The translations under genes were made by a program, and so were the position numbers. Positions 50,730 to 62,816 of a DNA stretch of 64,000 nt are shown one piece after another (within the stretch, counting starts at the first letter, position 1; each line of letters starts with the position of its first letter). Under the pieces are notes generated by a model that was not told where the DNA came from, did no database searches, and saw only the letters and a program-made list of their open reading frames with translations. This stretch comes from Taenia hydatigena (lineage: Eukaryota > Platyhelminthes > Cestoda > Cyclophyllidea > Taeniidae): assembly GCA_036345935.2 (NCBI GenBank), contig JADWOT020000001.1, forward strand, positions 25,065,886 to 25,129,885, given 5' to 3'.

Positions 50730-52680
50730 TCACCATGTTAAGTGCTAAAAGGCAAAGTTTTCATGCCTTTGATTAAAGAAGAACCATAGGTATCGCAAAT
50801 TTAGTTCCCAAGGTCTACTTTGAGATTGACGTTTTAATGTAGTAGTAAATCCTAAAAGCTTTCAGCAATTATTCAATAGGAGATTGTGCTGGTCACATAA
50901 GTGACGCTGAGGTAATAAACGTAAGACACCATCTTCGGAATAAGTAGACAGATTGGCTGAGCTATGACTATTTGGTGAGTTATTTTTGTTGAGTCAGCTC
51001 TGTGTCTACAAGCGGCATAGCAGATATCCGTATCGACGTCAATGGTCGCCCAAGGTATTCTGACTTAAGAGAGTAACAAGTTCCCATGTTAGGCTATCGC
51101 ATTCTTCATCCAAGAAATCGGAAATCCAAGCAGCCGATTTAACTGCTCAAGTATTTAAGTAGATGATACGAATAAAACCAAATGCGAGTGAGGCCAATCT
51201 AACGCCTTCATAAGACACTATTCATTTCAACCTCTACAATGCCACGTAGTCTACCTATGCCGTCGCTCCTCTTTGCGATTTATTATTCAATTTAACTTTG
51301 TACAATTTGTTTACCTGGTTTTGATGTCACTTACGATCACATGCACTCTTAGAAGTTTGGGCACGTAATGGATTAAAATGTGAAATCACCGGTGTTTCAC
51401 TTGAATTATGATTGGCATTATGCAAAGCCATTTGACATCTGGAGGAGCGAATCGGCTCTATTCAATGCATTTTGCATAACCTTCATCGGAAATCCTATCA
51501 ATGACCTCCGCTTTCAGTTCCTTTTTATAGGTGATCAACACTAGCAAAGTGGATTGTAGTAAAAAAATTCTGCAAACTCATAACCGCGAATTAAATTTTG
51601 CGCTGAGTGTGCTGAATGGTAATTTTAGTGAAAAAGGGTGGCGTAATCTTTAACTAATAAGGGTTAGCAAACGAAAATAGAGTATGGTTTTGGCCCCACG
51701 GTTGGAAATTATGCGTTTGAAGACGCTTCCCATAGCGTATTTACATTCACATTTTTGCTTGCAGAGTTGGAGTACCTCAAGATCTAAAGCCTCCAGATAG
51801 AACACGGCGAGTAAAACTATAGCGAGTTAATGCTGATTTTCGAACAAGGTTATGCATAGTAAGGGGGCCTTCTTCGTTTTAATGGCTTGTCCAGCCGATA
51901 ACTTTGCTGCGTTTAGGGTTCAAAGCATCCACGAGCGATCGTCAAAAACGAACGCATTCAAAATATTGCACTGTTTAGTGCCAATTTTATGCCTGAGGCC
52001 TCACCAGACTATACCTTCTCTTCTTTTAGCTGCTCAGCCACTAACAGTTGGCGGTGCTTACTACCGCGGTACGATTTGAGATGTAAAGGCAAACAGCCGA
52101 TAAAATCAACGGCCAATAAACAATTTAGGTCCTGCATGGGTTATTTCCCTTTTTAATTTTACCAGTTAGCCGAGCAGATGCTAAAAATTTTATAGAGTGA
52201 TGACAGCAAGATCACGACCACTCACGTCCAAAAGAAGGGTATTTCAGCCACATTTATGCAAGGCGTTCTTGAAAAAAATTTTAGCAAAGCCACGCGCATA
52301 AGTTAGGTAAGCCATGAGGGTCTTTTCCCGGATTAGTATACAAGGCGCGACCTTATGCTGCATAGTTTACACAATATGTATTCAAAATCCTGCCTTTTCT
52401 ATTAACAGTATATATTGTCTGAATTCTGGAACATCCATCGGATAAAATGTGGAAGTAACCGGCTTCGTCAATGGCATGTGAAATTCATTGCTCGTGCGAT
52501 GCTGTCAGAACTGTGGGGCGACTTTTGATGCATGGGCTGTCATTAATAGACCTGTACACAGCCAATCGTTTTCAGCGGAGAGGACGTGCACAATATAAGC
52601 TACGAAAATATCAGGTGCTTTTTCCATGTCACAGGCAAAAAACATGGATATGCGCACTTCTGTTCGCATTCGGTCGCAGC
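50730..52680. other. Stretch without a supported gene
   Basis: No gene is recognised. A short additional minus-strand exon of the neighbouring gene is possible around 52600-52550 (TTTTCGTAG acceptor, ACAG|GTCTAT donor) but is not convincing. Confidence 0.35.
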
Positions 52681-52687
52681 ATTATAC

Positions 52688-53643
52688 CTGCCATCTGTCA
52701 CTCCTCACACATACTATCTGGTAGAAAATGTCAAAATTGGCAATGTCCACCCCACATTTGGCGAACACATCGATAGCGTCATGATCACAAAATCGAATGA
52801 GTAGTTGACACAACGCTGGAAGGTGATTGTGCGCAGACAATTTGCTATCCACGAGGTCCTTCAGTCCTACGTAAGTTCTAGCATCTTCCACCAACTAGAA
52901 CAAGATATAAAAAAGCATGACGTTGCAGGATGGAAGAGATTAACCTAATAAACTGTCCCAACATCATTTGCTTATATGCCTAAAGATAAAAATCCTACTA
53001 AAGAACCCATCCGCATGTTTATTTATTTAACTATGCAACTTGTACTTCTTCATTGAATAGTTTTCGCGCTTTGCGTGGCATCTCCACCGGGCAATCGAGT
53101 AGTGCCCTATGTCGCACTGCTCCTGATCTTACAGAATTTTCCATCAAATTTAATTGGGAAGGTAGGTTTATACATTTTAGCAATAAAATGGCTCCTGATT
53201 ATAAATTAGGTGTCCTTTCATTATAACTTCTGTGATTTGCACCCTAGGTTTCTGGTTTTTCCCTGAACCATTGATATGGTTGTTCTAAATCATGTGCTCG
53301 TCTTATCTTGTAACAGATAACTTTTAATGCCAGTCAAGAAAAGAGCTATCTAAATTTGCATTGACAGCGAATTAAAGCAGTGCCGCTACCTTTGCCTCCA
53401 TACTTTGGCACCACAAATAGAGAATAGCGCACAGCAGGCAGCGCAAGAGGTGGCCTTTCAAATACAATCCCGCCGAGGGACCGCCATCTGTAAGGAAAAC
53501 TTTAGCCTATTCTAATTGCAATGAGGCTTACAAATTGGCACTTTGTTGTACTAAAATAGGATAGATGAAAGCTCTGACTTACCTCCTATGACGTCTACCA
53601 AACACGGGAACAAACGGGCATTACACAATTTATCGAAAATCAT
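52688..53643 (-). CDS. Unassigned gene, three phase-consistent exons
   Basis: Three minus-strand exons fit together: 53643-53583 (from ATG, donor GGAG|GTAAGT), 53487-53390 (acceptor TTTTCCTTACAG, donor AAAG|GTAGCG) and 52894-52688 (acceptor TATCTTGTTCTAG, donor GGCAG|GTATAA). The phases are 1 and 0 at the two junctions and no stop interrupts the joined frame. Exon 1 gives IFDKLCNARLFPCLVDVIG. Exon 2 gives a hydrophobic LKGHLLRCLLCAILYLWC. Exon 3 gives DARTYVGLKDLVDSKL, LPALCQLLIRFCDHDAIDVF and CGVDIANFDIFYQIV. The pattern suggests an alpha-helical protein, but I cannot name a family. If intron 3 is not spliced, the frame ends two codons later. Further exons to the left are expected. Confidence 0.5.
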
Positions 53644-53649
53644 TCTAAG

Positions 53650-56600
53650 CGAGGCGATTCATCTGCAATTCATGTGGGCTTGATGGGGTTGGCATTATTA
53701 AGACCCGCCTATAACGGCGGTGAGGATGATTACTTTAATTTGGCCTGACGAACTGACTTCTCTGTTTGTCAAGCATCACTGATGTGATGGGGAGTTATTG
53801 GAAGAACAATGGCTTCAAAGTTGCATTTTGAGACTACAGCAGTGATGGCTTATAGAAGAAGTAGTGGCGATTCGATTGCCGCCAGATAGGATGTTATTGC
53901 TTCTAAGTCACACAAAGTTCTAGATCATCATTGCTCTACGCAATGTACTTAATTTTCATTCTCGTGAAAAAAGCAGTAGTGCTGCATGAAGCCCGTACAC
54001 TCTAGGTGTCGAGGTGTGGCGAGTAGTTCGTTGTGGAGGATATGGCCTGCTGTACATCACGCCTCTTATCCTCTACCTCGCTTCCCTCAACTGCCACACG
54101 TCCTTCCACACTTCTCAGCCATACCCTCCTGCCTTCACTCCTTCCTCTAGTTCACTTTTCCGACACCTTTCTTACTCGCGAAAACATGTTTCATCCTCCT
54201 TCTCCTTGTCTCGCATTCTAGTGACTTATGCAACAGAGAAGACGTCTGGATGTCTGCCGTCTTATTTATCACTGCACTCAACCTAATCTGAGCCGCAACC
54301 CTAATTACTAACTGATTTGTTGACTTATGGCATGGTCATTTCGCTGGCTGATTGCATGGGTAATTAAATGATGATTGAATAATTTACCCTTCTCCATACT
54401 TCCTTTCGTGTGGACTATTTGGTTGCCATTGCAGTGGTTCCGTGTACCGATTGGTAGTAGGACCATACTTCTGGTAAAATTAATCCCATTTGAGTAAGCA
54501 GCAACGCTGCAGCCCTTCTAGGTGCAGTGGTCCTCCACCCACTTCTCTATATATTTCTTATCGACAGAATACGACTATGTGCACCGAGCACTGACATTTA
54601 ATAGGGTACAGTTGCAAGCGTCACCATTAATTCCTTCTCATCCCTCGTCAGATGAACGCAGGAAGATTTACGTTGTGTTGCCAACAAACTCTCATTTCAA
54701 ATCCTAATTTCTCTACTAGCTTGTCCATATTTACCGTAAAGCACCGCATTTTCCCCGATTTTGCGTTTGATGAACCTCGTGGTAGTACCTTGAGGGCTTG
54801 AAGGAGCGACTACTCTCTGATTAGACTCGTAACCGCCAATAAAATTGCTCTTTTCCTCAGCTCCTGCAAACTTGCTTGGATAGACCATCGACGCTGTGAT
54901 GGCCACTTTGGATCTTCGCTATTGCACCATGGCAAAGTGAGCTGGTCTTCGGACCCTATCAGCAACTCTGGGCACTACAGCATGCCAGCATACACTCCGT
55001 CTGAAAACTATGCCGCAAATTCATCTCTACGTAGGTCTCGAGAGTTCCTAGGTCATGCTCAAGCACACTGAAATGTGCATTGTTACAAATGTTGCGCTCG
55101 TGCTGCTTTAAACACCGTTTTATCATGCGTTCCACTAAAACACAAGCACCGATTCGTATTCAGTAGCCGCTTTATTATGGTGAGATTACACTTTAATCAA
55201 AAGGATGAGAAGAGGACTCTGTTGTTAATAAGTAGGGTCTTGCAAATGAAGTAAACCAATCACATTTAAAAACCAGGCGTTCTAAATATGTAGACGTTTG
55301 GATACAATGCGCATTACATAGACACTTTGCTGAACTCAAAGCACAGACTAGTCAATCATCCGCACTTTGATATCTCCGGTTAGGGGTCGGATAAGCGAAT
55401 GCAAAAGTGCTCTGGACCAGCCACACTACTCAGGCAGCAAGCAACTCTAACCAGTACTTCCTTTTCGTCTGGAAGAGCTCAAGTACCCTCTAGTAGTTGA
55501 CCCGTCAATCCAATAGGAGCATTCTCGCCTACAAATGATATGTAAATAACTGCCGAGCAAAGAGGGCAGTTCCACACTTTTCGCCAAAGCCACTAGAACT
55601 GCTAGAGCCCACCTCAATTTTAATGCACCGCTCTGACTAGAATAGCCCACTCGGCAGCAGCACTTGATTGAATCAACCAATTCATCCAGTACACTTACAA
55701 AACAGACGTCACAGAAGCTATGAGCTCAGCAGGCCTTACTAGCTGTTGGCCAGAAGTGGCGGGCAACATCAGACACATTAAGAAGTCATTTGAGCAAATA
55801 TAATTTTTCACCGAGCCATGAGTAACTGACTTGAAAATCTAAGCCAAATATGTTGCTCATTTGCTTGGTAAATTTTGATTGCATGCTACTATCCAATCCT
55901 AACTTACCAAACTTTGTCTGGCTAAAAATAAGAGGGTTTACCCCTACACAATATAATGAGTTTAGCGAGTACTTAGTCTAGGGCAGTGATGCCACACCTC
56001 TATTTTCCTTAAAGTCGCAATAACACAGGGTTGCATGGCACAGAAGATGTGAGAAGTTGCTAGTACTTATTGGTGAATCAATGAGTTACATGCAAAAGGA
56101 TGTCTGCTGAAATACTAACAAAAGACAATACAAACCATCCACTGCGCGATGGCTACCTCATTCGGAAGTTCTGCGTCATGAGCAGCAGGTGAGGTGTGGT
56201 ATGAACTAAGGCATTGTAAGCATCTTTTGGATATTTGTCAACAAAGTAGGGGAAATCATGTTAGGTACAATAATGGCTTATCACCTCTCAAGAAGCCAAG
56301 ATGAAACAGACGAATAGTTCACCTCCAGTCTGTGCGTTGTACAAGTTCAAATTAGACAGTGAAATGAGTAAAGTCGTAACAAGGATGGTAGATGGACGTA
56401 CACACTGAAGAGGCAATCCATCTACACCAATAGACGCCCAAACAGCGGTACGCAGGCTCTAACTGCTGTATTAGTACAGCGAAGAGGCTTGTCAACTAAT
56501 CAGTCAGCCTGCAATCCTCTGTCGACGCGATTGTGTCAAAGCAACAGTTTGAGACGAAATTTGCGAGGAACTCACAAGAATAAGCTGAGTCTGATGGGGA

Positions 56601-58860
56601 AGGCGATGGAGGGGACTAAACGAGGCGGTGGAGGAGCGAGTGAGTGCACCCACCAGGGCGATGCTGGTATCCACACTGGTTTACACTCAGCAATCTCATC
56701 GCCAACGAGCTCAGCTCATTAGTGGCAATAGATAAAAATGTGATCAACAGATTTATTGACTATGCAGGCAGCCGTGTCTGAGAAAACACTTGTGATAAAA
56801 AGAGATGAACACATATTCGAGGTGATAATGATGATGGCTCCATCACTTAAATGAATTTTTAAGCTTTTTCTGAAGTCGCAGAAGACCTCCTAGCGATTCT
56901 CAGCTTCGCTACTTGGCTGGATTCTGTGTGCTCAGCAAACAGTGTTCAAACAAGTCGAACCCATTAGCGGCTTTAGAGAACTAAAGAACCGTATAAAATG
57001 CAACTGCATTAATAGCAATTGCCTACTTTTAGAACGCATCACTGCCTTTCAGTCGCAAAACCATCAACAGATCCAAATTTGCACCACTTGCTTTATTAAT
57101 GGGGGTGATGCGCCTGTGGGCTGATAAGCCTTAATCTTAAATGAGTTTATCCTAATGAGTTAACGACTGGTTCAGGACTACTATCAGAAGGAGGCAAGGA
57201 AGGCATCCTGCACTTGCAATCCTGTTACCTTTATATTCTCCCCTACGACGATGTTCCGTTTAAATTAAAATGGTTAGAGGTTGACTGAAAAGGTCAACCA
57301 TATTTCATTTAACATTTGTAATGGGAAAGGGATTTGCGTTTTAAATAAATTAGCAGTTTCAAGCACTCATTTTCTTCCCTTCGGCAGTGCATCGATGAAG
57401 AGCTAGTTGAATATGCGTTTCCTAAATTAATTAGAAGACTAAATCCCCAAGACTAATTAGCCATGTTAACAAGAGGAGCCACTGAGTCCAGCATTTGCAA
57501 CAATGATTCGGACACACAAGCTACAACCACATAGCCGTTGTAAATGACCCCATTCCGGACTACCAAATAGGAAGAAGCATACAAATATTCGTCCTATTTC
57601 GAGCAAATAAATATCAATTAGGGCTATTCTGCATAGCACAGAATTCTTTATGATAGAGCACCACAAAATGTAAGCTGCCGAGGCTTATAGAGAATCATGA
57701 CCCCACGTATTCCACTAACTCCTTTTGTTCAATCCAAGATACGTTTGCCTTCTTAAACTCGTCTAAGCAAAAAGTCACAGTATAACACAGGAAAGAGCTG
57801 AATAGCTCACAGAATGTGATGTGGATAGTGGAGATTAAACACTAACTGTATCTCATGCCAGGCAACAAAATCACTATGGCCTCAGCTGGACCCATGGTGG
57901 AGAATAAGGTTGGGAAAGGGATTGATTTCGTTACATTTCGACGCGCACCAAGGACGCAACCCTTTTAGCGCTTGCTTTCACGTGCATACTTCTTGCCATA
58001 AAACAGCGGTTTACCTCGTCACAAAAGGAGTGCTAAATAGCTCCCATAATGCCAAATCTGGCGAAAAGGTCCCTTGCGAAAGAGCGTGAATTCTCTTGAT
58101 GCCTGAGAGGGGACTTTGACCATGTCACTCGCAACGGAAAAAAGGAAAATGAAAACTTTTCTTAGAAGCGAATAAACTGCCTGCACGCAGAAATGCTTTC
58201 AACCCTAACAGCAGCATAGCTACTTTGTTGCTGCTCCGAAATCCGATGTCCAAAGAATGTGACTTATCTAGGAAGCAACCAAATTATCAAAGTAGAAGCC
58301 TAAATGAGGTCATGAAACAGAAATAAGGTGCAAACTTATGTTTGACGCCACTTTGGAACGTAGATGATTTCGCGTTTGCTCCCATCTATACGCCGGGACA
58401 ACTTCATTTATCGGTTGTTCCGCCACTCAGTAATGTGACTTACAACATACAAGGGTCCAACCTCTTCAGCTATTAAACGAAGTCGGCACATAACTGCTTA
58501 TTTTCATTTTTTATTAAAGCTAGAAAGTTTTATTAACTGGAGCAAAGAAAGGGAAGTCCTACGAAGGAATATCTGGTGAGCGCAATTCCGTGCTCAGCCG
58601 TGATAATAACTAAAATTTCACAAGTTCTGAACTCAGCAACGCGTTAGAGACCAAAACGGAGGGCAGAAAGTCACATCACTCAACTGCCGAGTTATCTTCC
58701 CAACTCTCCCAACATATTTGTTCGTCTGTCTTCAGACCTAAGACTACCCATTCCCCCTTTCAGATTCCCTCAAACAATCACCACAATATCTCAAATTTTG
58801 CCACACATTTGTCTAAAGCAGTTCGGCCACCCTTAAGTCACATGCCCATCGATTCAACTG
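53650..58860. other. Long stretch with only weak exon candidates
   Basis: On the minus strand, 54870-54770 reads EEKSNFIGGYESNQRVVAP between a TTTGCAG acceptor and a CAAG|GTACTA donor. 55680-55447 is open with LRWALAVLVALAKSVELPSL. Either could be an upstream exon of the gene at 52688-53643, but phases were not reconciled. Nothing else is supported. Confidence 0.25.
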
Positions 58861-58872
58861 GCGTCTCCTCAC

Positions 58873-59165
58873 CATGAAATGAAACGCGCAAAGTGTAAGA
58901 GCAACTAATCCCTCACGCTTTGTAACAACTAGAAATCTAGTGTCAGACAGGATCAGCAAGCCGAACTTGCTGTAAAAGCGCATAGACAAAAAAGCATTCA
59001 CCGTCAGCATATAATCAATATCCACGCCTTCGTACCAGCTTGTATGTTTGAACGTATAATCATCTTGCGAAAGAAATATTGCAAAAGATACTCACATTCT
59101 CGTTCCTGCCAGCGCAAAGCTCAAACCATCGACAGCTGCGGCCACTGCACCCAAACTAAAATTGT
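58873..59165 (-). pseudogene. Fragments resembling a proteasome beta subunit
   Basis: Two minus-strand pieces resemble opposite ends of a proteasome beta subunit (20S core peptidase family), closest to beta-1. The first, near 59160-59105, reads GAVAAAVDGLSFALAGTR after an AATTTTAG acceptor, where beta subunits have a Gly-Thr-x-x-A start and F-A-x-x-A-S-D-T-R. The second, to 58873, reads LSDTRFLVVTKREGL where beta-1 has G-D-A-L-R-x-x-x-V-T-K-E-G. About 130 residues that should lie between are missing, and the two pieces do not join in phase. A truncated pseudogene is the simplest reading, but chance likeness is possible. Confidence 0.25.
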
Positions 59166-60092
59166 ATATATGCCGCTAGATGCTTGAGGAAACCATCCGC
59201 GTTTTCAAAACAAAAATTGTCATTAGAATTCCCAGAACCTTAAGTCTTTGTTAACAAAATTTTAAAAAATGGGCAAGACTTTTAGAAGTTAAGCTATTGA
59301 AGTTAGATGCAATAACATTTGTAAGGTGACGTGTAAAGCATTAGCAAATATAGGTTAAGCACTTGAACATTTTGCATTACAATTTCAATTGCATTGTGCA
59401 TACCTTTTTCTTCAAATGCCATGCATTATTCGTTGTACGATAAAATCAAATTATAGTCTTTGTCAACAAGCTGCGTTGAACATTGCCGTCATTCGTCGTG
59501 AAAATATTTTGGCTTTGTTTCGACACATTGTCAAACGCAAAATTGTGCCAGCTCGGTTAAATATTGCTTTCCTGAAGAGTTTCCCAACTTGATTGGAGTA
59601 TGGGATGGTCAAGAAGCCTTAAAATTTAATGGTGTTATTTATGATCTCCCATTTTACATGATTGCACCATGTCCATTGAGGTATTCGGTGTAAATAGTGA
59701 GTAAATGTGACAGGTTTTTGCACTTAAGTAAATTCGCTAGTCGTTCGACAAAACATCCCAAGGCTATCTTTCCTTGTAGGACTAAGCAGTGCCGATTTTG
59801 AGTCATCGCATGTTGGGCGAGTCCTGATTTGGTTCATCAGCTGCCGCATTTTTATGCTGTTAAAAATTAATAAAACGCCAGCGTTCGCGCCTTGTCACAC
59901 ATGTGTGATGGATTCTCTAGGGCTTGTAATCACAGTACCGTGAGGTATCTAGGCTTCAGATGCTTACAAGCTTGTAAATCAGAGCCGCGAAGGCTTCCCT
60001 TCGGGTGTTCAGCTTAAATTTTACCATGAGGGTCTACGTATATGAGCAAAGATCTTGAAGGAATTGTCAAGACTGCTGATTGAAATAAGCGC

Positions 60093-60924
60093 GGTTTCGC
60101 AAAAAGGAAAGCAGAACACTATCTAACAGCGACAAATACGTGGTTAGAGTTATCCAGCGGACCCCAGACTCCCTCTACCTAGGCTTCTTCCTCTATGTCG
60201 TCCTCTTTTTCAAGGTGTGGACATTGCTGATTAGCGTGACTCCTCTGAAACACTATAAATCGATCTCACCAACTCCACACAGGCGTGAGTATCGCAACCA
60301 AAAGGGGACAAGCGGTGAACTCCAAAAATATTTACGCATTATTACCGACTCCAAGCAATTAGTCGGAGCAGCGGGGCACAAACTTTGGACTCGAAGGTGT
60401 CTTACCGGCAATAATAATAATAACAATAAAACAAGAGTGATGATGGCATTCTCACCACACTAAGACATCATTTCAAAAGGCACCAGGCGCGGATGCAGGT
60501 GGAAGGTCTGGCATTGTCAGACTAAGTTGAAGATTTCCCCGCCGAAGCAAGGCGAGCTCAAACTAGGCCGTAAGCACGAAGTGAATTAGAGGGAATGGAG
60601 GCAACAAAACGGGCAGCCTTCATTCCCTTCCAGGCCCAGTGATGATAAAAGTAATCTGGACGTAAATTTTTAATTGTGAAATATTTGGAAGTAACGGCGG
60701 AGTAAATCTATCCGTCAGCAAGCCACACCCACTCATCTAACATCCCTCTACTCCGACGGGATAAAATCGATTACTGGGGAGCAGGACAGCCCTGTGTACT
60801 GTACATCGAAAACCACCAGCTGGTGTATAATGCCAATCATATTCAAAGCTGCAGCGGTGAAGATGGAACGACATTTTCACGCTCTACTGAATGTGTTGGC
60901 ATTCACAGGCAAAATAAACAATAA
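60093..60924 (+). pseudogene. Decayed membrane-protein gene, fragment D copy (possibly Na+/K+-ATPase beta-like)
   Basis: This copy lies on the plus strand. The membrane segment (60093-60214) reads FAKRKAEHYLTATNT in one frame and SLYLGFFLYVVLFFK in another, so a frameshift separates them. Segment 2 (60730-60924) is open from HSSNIPLLRRDK through DYWGAGQPCVLYIENHQL and VYNANHIQSCSGEDGTTF to TAA at 60922-60924. G-x-P-C preceded by a Tyr-x-x-x turn is what the Na+/K+-ATPase beta ectodomain has. The middle holds a short AAT/AAC microsatellite. This is the most complete copy of segment 2 and was used to recognise it in units A and B. Confidence 0.35.
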
Positions 60925-61285
60925 GACCACTCGCTATTGCTTCGCACCGGAGAGCCTTACTCATCTCACGCAGAGAGTTTTCTAACCAAACCGAAGCAAA
61001 TATTCTAACTAGGAACATAAGTTAGCATAAATCATTACCTTCTTGGTCTACAGTATTGCAATAGCATTTAAAAGGTCTAAAAGAAAGCAGTTATCAGGCA
61101 CGAGGATACAATCACCTGACCTACCGTACTGCTTCACTGATTGGCTTGAACATCGCATTTGCTTTATCATTTTGCGCGGCCGGTTTTATCAGCACCAGCT
61201 GAAAGTTAGAATAAAAGTATCGGCGAGAAAATGGTTGGTGAGACTCTACTTAACCAGGCATTTTGCCTTTTATCAGGACACAAAG
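60110..61285 (-). repeat. Fragment D: inverted copy of unit A positions 1-1250
   Basis: The minus strand here aligns with A 1-1250. The junction run ACCGTACTGCTTCACTGATT (61122-61141) is the reverse complement of A 67-86. Homology continues past it to about 61200, corresponding to A 1-60, which shows that the unit once extended further left than the window shows. Confidence 0.8.
60410..60430. repeat. AAT/AAC microsatellite
   Basis: An imperfect AAT run with an AAC interruption. Unit A has a shorter equivalent on the other strand near 745-760. Confidence 0.85.
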
Positions 61286-61287
61286 AC

Positions 61288-61690
61288 GTAGCGAGAATGG
61301 AAAATGAAAGAGTGCATCTTTTAAAGACTGTGAAGAACGCAACGCTAAGTCAAGAAAAAGCAGTGATTGCATAGAAAGCAGTAACCTGAACAGCCACAAA
61401 AATTTACTTTACCAATTTTAGATGTTTTTATTTAGTTTCGAAGAGTAAGGAGTGTTTTACAAGAAAGCGCAAGCCATCAAGGCATATTATAAGGAATAAG
61501 CCACCATCTAATCACAAAACCTCTGTGACAAAAACCACCTGTGTCATTATATTCTTGACCACGCTAGAGTTTATGCATAGAAACCGCTCTCAAAAGAGTT
61601 CCTTGCTTATTGTACAAGTGCCATCACCGCAATCAGCAGCACTGTAAAGAGGAAACGCCAGGAAAAGCAGGGCTTTCTCCAACCTCTACT
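61288..61690 (+). pseudogene. Basic Pro-rich protein, fragment D' (partial, broken)
   Basis: This is a fourth partial copy of the gene intact at 5793-6674. It starts abruptly at DVARMENERVHLLK (matching EDVRRMEEKRIRLI of unit A), meets a TAG near 61372, and continues as a DNA match through AAGCCACCATCTAATCACAA and the stretch with AGAGTTTATGCATAGAAACC to about 61690. It is directly abutted on the left by inverted fragment D, so the two unit ends are joined head to head here. Confidence 0.65.
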
Positions 61691-61699
61691 ATTGAGGTA

Positions 61700-62810
61700 A
61701 ATGTAATTTGCGGTGGTATGAAGAGGCCTTCCCCTTATTGCCTTCTCATCGCCAGCATTGTTGCAATTAGCCTCAGTGTGCAGAGGACATCGGTTGTGGA
61801 AGATGTCTGGTGTGTCAGTTAAAACCGCGCAAAAAAGCATCACTTCCAACTTCCGCTGCTGAGCTGAATGTTCATGCTAGGCAGTCCAATTGTATAATTA
61901 CTACTGTTAAAATCAGCGTCCAGTAAAGATTTCACTTGTAGATATCGGTAGGGTTGGCATCAGTAAAGTGATGCAAATTTTTTCTTTGATTTTGCACAAG
62001 TTCCTTTGATGAAGTAGAGAATTCCTTTGTGATCGTTGCGTCCCATCAAAATATTGGCAATCGTTGATCGCAAATGAACAGTGTAGACTCCCACAATCCG
62101 CCAGGGTCAGTACTTTTGCAAACCTTCTAGTCAAACAAACAGTTCTTGCATAATCATGTTGCTTATCAATTTGCTGCTACGGCGTGCATCAGACTTTATG
62201 AGCGTCCACTGTATTTGCGAAGAACGTTGAAGGTACGTCGAAATTTGTGCACAAATACTGCAAGATGATATCGTTCAAGAACCTAGCTCTGCAATCTAAC
62301 TTGCATGGATGATTTAGGGGTGGGCGTTACAGCAAAAGGTGTAAGCATGGAACGAAAAATGCGACATTTACGCAGGGTTAGACAAACAAATGCCGCAGAC
62401 CTCCTCACGTTCCTCTTCAAAAGCGATCGGCCAAGCAGCCTGAATAGCGCACCTGCAATTCAATCTCTGATCCGTCCCTGCAAAAGCTTGTAAGTTTTCC
62501 TTAATTAAATGCAATTCAAGTTATCACCATGGCCTAATTAAAATCAACACACACTCATCCAACTTCATGCAAATCACATGGCGCTAATATAAATCTAATT
62601 AACTTTGCCAGATTTTTAGAAACAGCTCGTGCAACTTTGAATTCGCGCAATTGAATGTTGGCATCTCAGCATGAACCAAACGTCATACCGACGGCCAACA
62701 AAGTAGTAACCACATCTGCTTGATTGGTTATAACGGTTTGATGAGTAATGTGTAACCTTGCTTTCATACCGCTCGAGTTTTGCTACTTTGACTGTGAAAA
62801 GTTTTAAATG
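61700..62810. other. Stretch without a supported gene
   Basis: Nothing recognisable lies between fragment D' and the ankyrin-repeat remnant. Confidence 0.4.
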
Positions 62811-62816
62811 TCCACA

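Noticed and set aside
54014..54286. Ser/Leu-rich 90-codon open frame
   Set aside because: The composition reflects a pyrimidine-rich stretch (CTTCC/CTTCT runs). There is no conserved motif or splice support.
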